A program made the translations under genes and the position numbers. Shown in pieces: positions 1-10,800 of a DNA stretch of 64,000 nt. The notes beneath the pieces are model-generated. The model searched no databases. It saw nothing but the letters and a program-made list of their open reading frames with translations, and had not been told where the DNA came from. The stretch covers positions 1,860,001 through 1,924,000 of the forward strand of contig JAPXFQ010002813.1 in NCBI GenBank assembly GCA_028564705.1, read 5' to 3'. Source of the DNA: Apricaphanius iberus. Lineage: Eukaryota > Chordata > Actinopteri > Cyprinodontiformes > Aphaniidae. The stretch's first letter is position 1; each line of letters starts with the position of its first letter.

Positions 1-780
1 AGCCCTTCCACATTTCAGTGCAACATCTACGGATCAGGGATAGATTTTTTTTTTTTACATGAAGCCCCTGTTGGCCTGAGGAATCAAAAGTGCCGGCGCA
101 ACATCAACCACTTCCTAGGTGCACAGAGAAGAAGAAAACTGGAGGATCAAAGGAAGCACCGGCAACACTAGTGTGCTCAACCACTTTAGTAAGACTGGCT
201 CGTTTCAGCATAAAGCCTTCATCAGGATCATTATAAAAAAAATCGGATACAAATCACCTTATTTATTCCTCTTTTGCTTCTAAATGTATAATGACCCACA
301 CCCAGGTAGTTCCACAGAGGGAGGACTATCTTTAGTCTGTTATTAATCCAAAAGCCATCTACTAATTACCCCTTTGAAGTTGTCTTGTAATTGAGGGTTT
401 ACAGTAGTGCTGCAAATCCTCAGAAACGTTTAAACTGCTTGAATTATTTTGTGTGAATCTGTTTAAATTCTGTAAATCAACAGTAAGGTAACCCTCTGCA
501 AATTCATTGATGTTAATAATTTGCATCATTTCTCCATTAAAGAACTTTGTTTAAGTTCTGCTATTTATTCTTGTATGTCCATTTGTGTTTCAGTTTCCTG
601 AATTTTTAAATTGCATCTGCATAGTTTTGGAGCTATTAGTTTATTCTAGTTAAGATTATCAAATATGTGTATTTTCTTATAATATTGCTTAAAAGGTCTT
701 GAGATACATAATCAGTTTGTTGAGTATCCTTTGTTGAGAGATTTAGTTTATTATTAAATGTGTTTACCTTCCCTTAGGTA
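1..780. other. Intergenic DNA, no gene recognised
   Basis: AT-rich sequence with frequent stops in all frames. I see no coding similarity, splice-site pairs or clear repeat ends here. Confidence 0.5.
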
Positions 781-925
781 AATAAGTCTATTTTTTCCCC
801 TCTCATTTAGTTCCTGTCAGGTTTGTCTTAAACCGGGATTCTCTGTGTTCATTTTTCATGTTCGCAGCTTGGTTCTGACAAGGATAAGGAGTACTACAGT
901 CTTAAAAAATATCGTTTTTGTTTAG

Positions 926-1216
926 TTGCAATCCTTTTTCACCGAACATAATGTTCTTGAGAGGGTTCAGTCTGTTTTAAAAGTTCTTCATAACCCTGGA
1001 ACGGCACTTTTAAAAGTTTTTAATGATTTGTTATTGGCAACTGGCTCTGGAGACTTTACCAATTATTTTGTTTCTGATCTGATTTCTGAATTTGATACTG
1101 TTGACCACTGCATCCTGATCTCGCAATTGCAGCATCGCAACAATAAAGGAACCCAATTAGAGTGGTTCAGGTCTCATCTGTCCAATAGGATGTTTCTGTA
1201 TGAGCCTTTAGCTTAA
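926..1216 (+). pseudogene. Decayed L2-type LINE reverse transcriptase fragment
   Basis: A short open stretch contains a degraded copy of the reverse transcriptase region that is intact in the LINE at 28893-31967. Matching blocks are TALLKV-NDLL, FDTVDH-ILI-LQ and the WF-S-LSNR segment. The stretch from the [12 protein letters not shown] region to LSNRFQF aligns with substitutions and small gaps. There is no ATG; the frame opens at a TTG. No catalytic YADD block follows, so this is a dead fragment about 100 codons long. Confidence 0.75.
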
Positions 1217-1349
1217 GAATAGTTGCTCAAACACATCTGTATTCAATGCTTTTTAATACAGTACCAGGGGGGTTCTTTCATTTTAGTAATAGGTTGCCTT
1301 TCTGTGTGTTGACATTTAATAAACTCTGTACAGGACTTTGTTCAACTTT

Positions 1350-1735
1350 ATCATATTTCAATTCAATTCTGTTTATTTATATGGCACCATTCACAACAGA
1401 TGTCATCACGTCACGACACTTTACAAGAAAAGTTATTTCAATACAATTAAACAAACTTCACAATCAGTTAAAAGTTTTCTATGTAAGGAATCCCAGCAGA
1501 TTGCGTGAAGTCATGGACATACAGTTGTGGCCGGAACATGCAGACTCCAACCACTGCAATTTCTCAGCCGTGCCTCATACTGAGGAAGTATGTAGCGCAG
1601 TGGAGAGGAAAAACTCTACTTTAACAGGAATAAACCTACGACAGAACCTGGTTGAGTACAAGCGCTCTTCTGCCATGACCATTTGGGGGTTTGAGAAGAC
1701 AGAGAAGAGACATAAACGAGAACAAAAGAACTGAT
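1350..1735 (-). repeat. L2-type LINE 3' end fragment
   Basis: It begins with the ATTCAATTC-type tail followed by a block like GTTTATTTATATGGCACC. It continues through an AACTC..TTTAACAGGAA segment that matches the 3' UTR of the full-length L2 element near 27780-28080. The orientation is minus-strand, with the 3' end at the left. It is 5'-truncated, as is usual for LINE insertions. Confidence 0.75.
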
Positions 1736-4180
1736 GTAAGAGTGCTTTATAGGTTTTAAGGCCATTCTTAATAATAGACAGAGCGTCTGCCTCAAAGACA
1801 AAAATTAAAAATGTGCTACATAAATAAATTGAACTCCAAGCCTTTATCAGCGTTTAAATCAAAACACAACATGAGACGTCATTGCCATCAAAATTAGCAG
1901 CCAAGGCTAATTTTAAGTGGTTATAATTTTCCGAATTGGGCAAAATTACTGAGCAAATCCAAAACTTCCCAAAAGCTCTAAATTTCCTGATGTCATGACA
2001 ATTTTTTGTTGTTTAAAAGAACTCATTCAGTGAGGTTCACTTAGGTTTGTAGCCTATTTTCATATGATAGTTTTGTTGTCCATCCTTGATTAGTTAAGTC
2101 AGTGGCTATGTAAAAAGACTAGTACAGTGCAGTGTGGTATTCTGATAATCGAATAAGTTATTGATTACAACTCCTGTATTTGTACTTCATTCTTATTTTC
2201 AAGTGAACCAAGTGGGCGTGTTATTGTTTTTGACTACAACCTCAACCCTCTTTTATCTTTGATTTGATCTGACGAAACAAGTGACTCAAGGTTAGACAAC
2301 AAGATTATGTTTGAAATCAACTTTCAGCCATACTTTTGGGTGTTGTTTAGCCACAGCTTAATCCAAAACTCTTCAGGCTTCAACAGATTTTAGGTGCAAC
2401 TAATTTTCAATTATTTGATCTCTAAAGAGTCCTGTATATTTCTTCCCAAAAAGGTTCCATTCTTAAGTTTTTTCTTCCAGCTCTATTTTATCATAATAAA
2501 ATAAGATCCTAGTTAGGTCTTAGACTGTACTGTAGTTTCTGTGTTGTTATCAGAGAAAAATTGCTTTGTTTTAGGAATTGATCTTTTGTTTTCTCTTTAG
2601 CAAAGCTCTAAAATTGTCCAAAGTGCTATATTAATTTCCTTGAATTTCTGTATTTATTCCTTGCAGATTCATATGCACCTATATTTTAAATAAACACCAC
2701 CATGAATACTAAATATTTTGAAGATCATTGAATATTATCCCCCCCTTTTCAAAATGTTATGGCATAATGACACTCAACAAAATCCACTTTAAACTCCCCT
2801 TGGATTAATATGGTAATGTCTCATTCCCCCAAGCAAGCACTGAAACCACATTAAGCCATTTAATACAAGTTCCTCTTTTATTTAAAAGAAACTCAGGTAA
2901 AATTCATGTGTTTCTGCTACTCTTCTGTTATTATAGAATTGTTTTTATTACTCTAGTGCTTTATGGTGCATCTTTAGAGGCTAATTTCGTGTCAAGTAGC
3001 CCTTAGACTGTCATTGGAAAACAATGCAAAATTATTCCTCACAGCTGTTATCTGCATCAACCAATCCAGAAACAATAATTTATCTTTTATCTGCATCAAC
3101 CGCTTCGAAAACAATAATTTATTCTGAATGTGTCTGGACCTCTGAGGAAAATATTTTAAATTTGTCTCGATCAGCAAGCGAACTCTTCATTGTGTGAGTG
3201 TGCATGTTTATGAAACTGATGGTTTAAACATTCCAAAAGCCGGTTGTGCATAATATTATTCCCTTAAATGAGTGCCTTAATGCCTAATCAAATCATCTTT
3301 AATCCCCAAAAGATGGAAAGAAATTTTCGTCCTTCCGTTCCATCTATGGTGATTTTTCTAAGTTACCCCTTCCAATGAGTTATCTCCTGGGATCCAGCCC
3401 ATGGCACGAGACGCGCTGGGCATTTTCCTGCCTTCAGATAAGAAGATTGGCTATGTCCATCTGCTCTCTTGACACCGCACACCGTCCTTTAAGTTCAGAT
3501 CCAGTCCGCCAATCATCACAACAGCGTTTTCGCGCTTCTTTTCTGTTGTTCTCGTACTGTCCAGTTTTGCATATAGTAGAGATGTCCTCCTTCCCAAACT
3601 GTCCCCATCGTCAGACAGTGACAAGAGGGGAAAAATACAACGGGGAAAATAAACAAAACATGTCATGCTGCTGGCTGCAAGTCTGTTCAGTGCCACGCAA
3701 AAAATTCAAGTTCTGTCTACTCATTCTGTCCAGCTGCCTCTCCGTCTCCCACGCTCTGGAGAGGAAAAAGTAAACAAGCAAGAAAATTAAAAATAAGGAA
3801 CCTCAACTGCTGATTTCTCGGAGTCCCAGGCCTTCATTTCAGAACATCCTCATCCTAGAACTGTGTTCTTCTTTAAGTAGTGGCCAGTGGTTCCGTTGGT
3901 GTCTGCAACTCGGACGGCAGAGAGAATCCATCTCCATTCACTCAGTCCACTTGTTGAAGGTCACATTGGGCGCCAATTGATATGGGAGAATTCCATAAAG
4001 ATGGAGATAAGGATGAGTATGATTCAGTCTCCGTTGGAGTTTCAACATATTTATTTTGACAGTACAGGAAGCCCTGTTGGGCCAGCGCTCCCTCCTACTA
4101 GCATAGTGTCTCTGCCTGCCTGTGGCTGTGTGTGTGTTATATCAGAGCTACAGTAGCCATAATAAATACCAAAGGAGAAC
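1736..4180. other. Intergenic DNA, no gene recognised
   Basis: AT-rich spacer upstream of sgpp2. The ORFs around 3375-3773 on both strands overlap each other and show no recognisable domain. No RNA gene is seen. Confidence 0.45.
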
Positions 4181-4190
4181 TTCAGTTACA

Positions 4191-4910
4191 CTAATTTAGG
4201 TGAAACATTGACGCAACGTCATTATCCGTCAATGCAAGGGCTCTCTCTGTCACCTACGCAAGGACGCATGGAGTAGAGGTCCAAATTTTGACTATCCATC
4301 GACGGATAGCGTATGCATCTGATTGGTCAGTTTTAGCAACAACCAGAGATCGCTTCACCAGAACGGGGTCTATAGTCCCTGTAAACATCAGTTAATGCAA
4401 CGTCTTGCCACTATATGCTTTATATTGAAAGGATAATTTATCTAATCTGTTCCTTTGGCGATTTTGAACACAAGGAGGTGTAGGAAAACAACAAAAAAGG
4501 CTGCTGTGTTTGTTTCCATGTGTTTTTAGAATATTCTATAAGCTGCACTTCTAGTAAAAAAGCTTTACAGCTTCACCAAAACTTACTTTCTGTCGTTCAT
4601 TGCTCTTTGAGGGAGAAATTCGTTCACAAGCCTAGAAAAAAACAGAAATGGCGCTGTGTAGGCAGTAGGAAGAAACGGCCTCAAAACTTAGCACCCCCTG
4701 CTGTCCTGGTCGAGCAACGCTGAAAAAAACAATAGAGAGTGCAGTGGAAGAGCGGAGTACTATAAACAGAAAACGTCTCCGTCAATACGTCTGCGTCTGT
4801 GTCCCAGTGGGCATTTGATGTCAATATAACATCAATATGACATCAAACATTGATGTCAAAATCACGTCAAGAAATAGGTCTAGAATGAAAGTCATATTGA
4901 CGTCAATATA
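4191..4910. repeat. Unclassified palindrome-rich repeat region
   Basis: The region contains several related CCGTCAATNC motifs, at about 4226-4236 and again near 4780-4790. It has a near-perfect palindrome at 4292-4309 (CTATCCATCGACGGATAG). From about 4812 it has a run of GATGTCAA/GACATCAA units ending in a perfect 16-bp palindrome at 4894-4909 (ATATTGACGTCAATAT). It looks like a MITE or satellite-like remnant, but I could not pair its ends as terminal inverted repeats. Confidence 0.35.
4415..4500. repeat. Dispersed repeat, second copy at 35781
   Basis: About 85 bp beginning ATGCTTTATATTGAAAGGA are shared with 35781-35865, with scattered substitutions and in the same orientation. The family is not recognised. 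Confidence 0.6.
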
Positions 4911-4919
4911 TTGAAAATG

Positions 4920-6160
4920 GATGGATGATCACAAAATGTCTTCATATTCAGAGATTACTCATGATGGCCAAAGAAAATTGTCTATTTAGACGACTTTGAG
5001 ACGTAACTTGTTGTCAGAACTAAAAAAAAACATTTTGATAGGAAAAAGATGTTCTGATGACCTCCTTGCCCTTTCGGGACGGTCACACTTCGTCTCGTCA
5101 ACTGCCAGAAGCTGTCAAAGAAATCCAACAGAGAGATGTTATGTAGACTCTTTAGCACGTCTCGATAATACATTAGATGTTGACTCGATGTTGATCTGTG
5201 TACTCTTCCCTGGGTTGTTAGTTCTAGACTGTCGTCACAAGTCCCAAGATCCAAGATCCACCTTTGGTCCCCTTCAGCCTCTTCACCAAGTGGCCCCTGC
5301 CACTTCTGAGTTCCAAAAGAAGAGGATGATCATCAGTCAGGTGACCTGCATTTCTAGAGTCCCATGATTTGATCCTGAAGCGTTAGTGTTATTGTGAGTG
5401 TTAGTGTGTTAGTGCTTTTAAACAAATGATGAGATCAGAGATTAGCAGACATGGGAGTCTGGTTTAGATCACCTTGATGTTGTTGCTGCATCAGGCAATC
5501 GTACACGAACTCCACAACTGAAGTTAATGAGCCAAGCTTCATTAACTTCTTAAAAAAGAGGAAATAACTCAAGATGATAGATTATCAAGATGAAAGAAAG
5601 TTAGGTTTATGCCCAAACCCCCAAAAAACTCTCCAATCTAGTTTAAATCTGAGTTGAATAATTGTATAATCTTTTATACTCCTCTTCCCCCCAGTATAAT
5701 TCTACTATACAATAAACTCTTCTTCAAAGTGTGATTATAATAATAATAAGAAAAATACAATAAAATACACTTAAAGTTAAAAAATAATCAAAAATGTATA
5801 AAAAATGTGAGAGTCATAGAAGTGGCATAAAAAATTAATTATTGTGGCTCCTTGGTTAACAGACTTGTTTTCAGTCTCAGTTTTGCAGAGCTCTGTTCTT
5901 AAACTCCCTGCCCATTGCACTGGTTTCCAGAACCTGCTTAAAATTCCCACCCAACACTCCGAAAACCTTATCTTTGTTTACCCCAATAACCTCTGAGTCA
6001 GTTTGGATTAATCCTTCTAAATATTCTTAGTGTATTTCATTCTTCAGCAGAGGTAATCTCCAAAACCTATTCGTCATTTAGAATTTCGTCGTTGTAGAGG
6101 TTACCAGCCAGAATCTTACGGTTCTTATCCGTTTGTTAAAATCATTCAATCTAAATTGAA
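4920..6160. other. Intergenic DNA, no gene recognised
   Basis: Mostly AT-rich sequence. The overlapping ORFs at about 4982-5367 on opposite strands have no recognisable domains. No repeat ends were identified. Confidence 0.4.
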
Positions 6161-6167
6161 TGATTTT

Positions 6168-6462
6168 GGGGTGACTGTGGCTCAAGGAGTTGGGTGTTTG
6201 CCTTGTAATCAGAAGGTTGCCGGTTTAAGCCCCGGCTCCGACGGTCTCAGTCGTTGTGTCCTTGGGCAAGACACTTCATCCGTTGCCTACTGGTGGTGGT
6301 CAGTGTCCGGCAGCCTCTCCCCTGTCAGTGCGCCCCAGGGCAGCTGTGGCTAGAACGTAGCTTGCCATCATCAGTGTGTGAATGTGTGCGTGAATGGGTG
6401 GAATGTAGTGTAAAGTACTTTGAGTAAAGCGCTATACAAATGCAGGCATTTACCATTTAAAT
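6168..6462 (+). repeat. tRNA-derived SINE
   Basis: The 5' part is tRNA-like (GTGGCTCAAGGAGTTGGGTG), with a B-box-like GGTTTAAGCCC at about 6222-6232. It is followed by the fish SINE body (TGTCCTTGGGCAAGACACTTC) and a LINE-like tail with AAGCGCTATACAAATGCAGG. The tRNA-like part is only a SINE head, so this is not a tRNA gene. Confidence 0.75.
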
Positions 6463-6539
6463 TGCTCTTTTTTGAGCAGGGCCTCACTACTGCCCCTTTA
6501 AACGTGGCAGAAGAAAAAAAACAAAAAACGTCTGAAGGG

Positions 6540-7250
6540 AGAAATGCATCATGGTTAAAATCTAATCTCTAAAAGATCCATACAATTGCTTAAAAAACAG
6601 AGTGGGAATCGGGTCAAAAACACTTGTGGTGGGCCTCACTGATAGTGAATATTTATTGGAGAAGCAGCTAAAATATTGTAACTTTGGAAGAGCTGAACAG
6701 ATCCACATCTGCCCTGTGGACACATGGTAGTACAATTGTGTGGAGATGCTTTTCTTCAGCAGGCACATGGAAGCTGGTTGAGTAAAGGATAGTCTTATAG
6801 GAAAACCTTAGAGGCAGGAAAAGACTAAACTGGGGCATAGGTTCAATTTCATCCAACTTTCTAAACATACCATGGATAAACATGCCATGGACATGGAAGC
6901 TGGGTAAGAGTAGATGGGAAACTGGAGGGCTCTAAATACAAAGCAATCCTGTTAGGAGAATGCAAAAGACTTGAGATTGGGTGAAAAGTGGCTACACATT
7001 CCACCAGCACAACCCAAAACCCAAAGCCAGAGCTACAATGGGGTTTAGATCAAAGCATCACGTGTTAGAATGGAATAGTCAAAGTTCAGACCTAAATCCA
7101 ATTAAGAATTTGTAGAAACGCTTAAAAATTCGCCTCTCCATGCAACCTAATTTTATGGATGAAGAACAGGCAAAATCCATTCTGCAATGCAGAGACATGC
7201 CCCAAAAGGCTTTTCTACTGCAGGTAAGATATTAACTGCTTACAACCTTT
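6540..7250 (+). pseudogene. Decayed Tc1-like transposase
   Basis: Near 7068-7125 the sequence still reads like the Tc1 transposase motif W-SQS-DLNPI-NL, including a stop where the following tryptophan would be. Other Tc1-like blocks lie upstream at 6590-6960. Frames are broken throughout. The copy lies 400-1100 bp upstream of the sgpp2 start. Confidence 0.6.
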
Positions 7251-7440
7251 TCACATAACCTTACATACTCAAAATACTCTAAGCAAGTTGCATTTTCTCT
7301 GTCTGTCTGTCTCTCTCTCTTTCACAGACACAAGCGCGCGTGGTGTGGGGCTAGCCTCATGAATCCCTGCAGCCATAGCAGCCTTGCTTTTTCACTTTCT
7401 ATAAATATGAATGACAGCACCTGAACCATCCTGGTACAAA

Positions 7441-7651
7441 GGTCACTACAGCCACAACGACTGGTTGATCCCTGCTGTAGCCCCGCCCCGCTGACTCACC
7501 TGTGACACAGCAGCCGCACCTGGCTGGGATGCGGCGCCGCCTGCGCACAGAGTTCCTCTCACAACCCCACAACCTCCTCTACATACTGTAGTGTGGAACA
7601 TCCGCATCGTTCACAGACACTCCCTGCTCCGTCGGCCCCCGCTTACCTGAC
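7441..7651 (+). promoter_or_regulatory. Putative sgpp2 promoter and 5' UTR
   Basis: A locally GC-rich stretch in an AT-rich neighbourhood lies immediately upstream of the sgpp2 start codon. It has a GC box (CCCCGCCCC, 7481-7489) directly followed by an AP-1 consensus (TGACTCA, 7492-7498), and CpG-containing sequence at 7527-7545. No clear TATA box is seen. The promoter role is inferred from position and composition, and the transcription start is not determined. Confidence 0.5.
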
Positions 7652-7867
7652 ATGCTGGAGCTTTTGGCCTACCTCCAGGATCCGGAGCTTGTGGCTCGGT
7701 TCCAGAGACGATGTGGATTATACCTGGTGGAAGGGCCGAATGGAACCCGAACAGCGAACGGAGCCCCAATCACCGGGAAGAAACCTCTTCGGCAGGTGGA
7801 GGGAAGCTGGGACCATCAGGACAGCAACTCCAACTATAAATACAAGAAGACTCCATCTCCTGTTGAG
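7652..7867 (+). CDS. sgpp2: sgpp2 exon 1
   Basis: Encodes residues 1-72, the cytosolic N-terminal region. The ATG at 7652 is chosen because the next residues match the start of vertebrate SGPP2 ([14 protein letters not shown]). The exon ends CCTGTTGAG before the donor GTTAGT, phase 0. The poorly conserved tail (PNGTRTANG region) is normal for this family. Confidence 0.9.
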
Positions 7868-10800
7868 GTTAGTCTCTGCACATAGAACTGTTTTTACAAG
7901 CGAATTGGAATTTATTGCGTGTAGATCGTACATATGATACATTAGAATAAAAGGGAATAAATATAAAATGTGCATTACACGTAGAGATTTCATATGGAAC
8001 CAACCAGAGTACAGAACATGCTCAAACAAGGCGGTTTATTCACAGTTTTGCTAGCCGAAGTTTGACTGGCTTTTCTTGTTTGTCAGGTGTTTGTCAGATC
8101 TTCCTGTGCAGCAAGACAAGCTGTGTGCAGGCTTTTTAAAATCTTCTCACCCTTTGATATAAATGGTTTTATATGCCCATATTACACACATGAAACAAAC
8201 TTTCAGAATTTACATCCATGTAACAGATGAAAATATATAATGTTTTGTGTGTGCAGGTTTTCTGAGGATTTCTGAGCAAGCATTTCTTATACATATAATA
8301 TTATACATTTATCAATGTAGAATCATCTTCTTTCATATACATTTAAAACCTGCAAGATTAGACCCATAAAACCAAATACACCTTAGTAATAACACTAATA
8401 CAATTTCAGTTATATTCAATCAGGCTATCTGGGTATAGACTAGAGGATCCATCTCTATCACAATAGATACTTCTGCTGGGTTTGATCTTCGTCTGCAGTT
8501 GCTAGTACAAGCCATTGTTGTTTCATCCCATCATCTGGTTTGGAGCTGGTTTGTAACTAAGGCATAAAACATTGGCTTTTTTTAGCTCTATCCCAGACAA
8601 CCAGAGCTAAGATGTGGCATCCATTGGCGGCAGCTGCCTGGGGCTTTAAAAGCTCTACCAGAAATTGTCAATGTCCTGCATTTGTATGGCACTTTTTCAA
8701 GTCACAGGACTCCAAAGTACTTTACACTATATTCAATCTTTCACTTGCACATTTGCACTCTGATTGTGCCTGCCCTGGGGCAGAACGACAGAAGCGACGC
8801 TCCAACATGAAGGGGTGCTACTGGGCCATCATCAGGAGGCAAGGCGGGTGAATGTTCTTACCCAATGACTGAGACAAACAAAGTGGGGAGTCCTACTGAC
8901 ATAGGTTACAGGACAAAATCCCGCCTCGTCAGCCATCATTGCACCAAGAGAGAAAGAAGCTTGACACAATTTACTTCAAAGAAACGTGATCCAAAGAGAC
9001 TTTTATGATAGTTGTTAAGATCATTTGCATATCTGATATAAACACAGTCCTGAATCCTTTTTATGATGTGTAGTATCTGCAAAACAAAAGACAAGGGTGT
9101 AGCCACCACTGGGCTGGTTGGACAAGGGGATTAAGGGATTAAGCCTGAGCCAATGATCTGTCTGCTGGCTTTAAATTGAGGTTCTCATGGGATGGACATC
9201 ATGAGAGAAAACTTTCACAGTTTACAAGAATCAGTATGCTAACAAAATTATTTTAAATAATTATATATTTCTCTGGCTTCTAAAGTTAATTTTAAAGTGT
9301 AGCTTTTTTACTTTCTTACTCACTGAAATGCTATTCCTCATAACAAACCTCCTAATCATAGCTTGTCTGCCATACTTGTAGGGCAGTGTTACACCAGGTC
9401 ACTTTCCTGTTATGAAAATCACATTAGGTGAGGCTCCTTTAATTCCAAAACCACATTTTGTGCAAGAGAAAAGTGTGTCTTCTTTAAACCAGCTGACTGG
9501 CAGTATGAAATGCATGCATTGTATGCATGAGAAGAAGCAGCTTTTAATTCGTCAACTTCTGCCTTCAAAGTTTTGTTGGAGTCAAATTATGTAGTAAGGT
9601 TGTAGAGCTGCAGCGCTTTGAAACTGTATTTTCTCAAAATAGGTTTAGTCTTTCTTTTTTTAAACTTTTATTTCACAAACAAATAATCATATTAGACAAT
9701 GACCAGAGTAAATACAAAAAGTGGTTTTCAACTTATACATTTGTTTATTAAGGGGAAAGCTATTGAGCAAAGCTCACCTGGGTGAAAACGTATTTGCCCC
9801 GTTTTAAATGAGAAGTTAACTGTGATTAATTGATTTTTTTTTTCAATTTGAGCTCAGTTTCACCACCCAGACTTGTAAAATCCAGAAATCATTTTAATAA
9901 AAACAGTCTTTCCAGAGGAAGTAGGTAAAACTACCTCAGTAAAAAGTAACACATCATTACCTAACTTAATGTAATTAAAGAACAGGTTATAAGCTAAGTC
10001 TTGCAAAGGTTACAAAATCATTTAAAAGCTTTTGGGAAACCACAGTGACAGCCATTATGCACAAATGTAGAAAACATGGAACAATGGCGAACCTTGCCAA
10101 GAGTGGCTGAAATTACTCCTGGTGGGCATCAAGGACTGCTCCAAGAGGTCACAAAAAAAACACCCCACCATCTAAGGTAGTAAAGGGCACACTTGTCTCA
10201 ATTAAGGTTCAGATTTTATCAATAAGAAAGAGCTCAGGCATAAATGGCATCCATAGGAGACTCCTAGGGCCCGAACCACCTCTTAGCAAAGTGAACATAA
10301 AGTTCCATCATGCATTTGATAGTCCCCAAGAGTTTTGGGAAAATAAAACGTGTCACACACTTTGTTAGTAATCAATTATTCGAGACCCAAATGATGTGCT
10401 GTATTTGATGGAAATGTGACTCAAACAGAAAGTCTCTGGGTTAGGCAGTAAAACTATAATCCGCATCACAGCAGGAAGTAAACCTCTGAATGAAACAAAA
10501 ATAAGGTTTTGAAAAGTCCTGGTCAAATTGTGGGGTGAAATTTGATTACAAAATTCCTCCAAGGGGATGGTAAATGAAATCATCATGAAGCTAGACTCTG
10601 GAAGTTTACTTGTGTTTCTTTAATGACCTAAAATAATAAAGTCAGATCAAAAACTTTACATTTCTGAGGGAGACAAATACTTTTCCACACAATGATACAT
10701 TATTCACTGGGAGTCGGTGGTTTCTAAACCTCAACTGCTTGAAACCTTATTATGCCTATTAGCGATAACCAGCCAGAACCTAATGTATCTACTCTTATAT

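Noticed and set aside
3375..3773. 132-codon ORF upstream of sgpp2
   Set aside because: No recognisable domain, no splice context or conserved motif, and another ORF opposite it on the minus strand; likely chance.
3960..4000. TTGGGCGCCAATTGATATGGG, reminiscent of a retroviral-type primer binding site
   Set aside because: No LTR pair, gag or pol sequence is nearby, so the resemblance alone is not evidence.
7593..7937. 114-codon ORF overlapping sgpp2 exon 1 in another frame
   Set aside because: The sgpp2 frame matches the known protein; this one is a shadow that reads through the splice donor.
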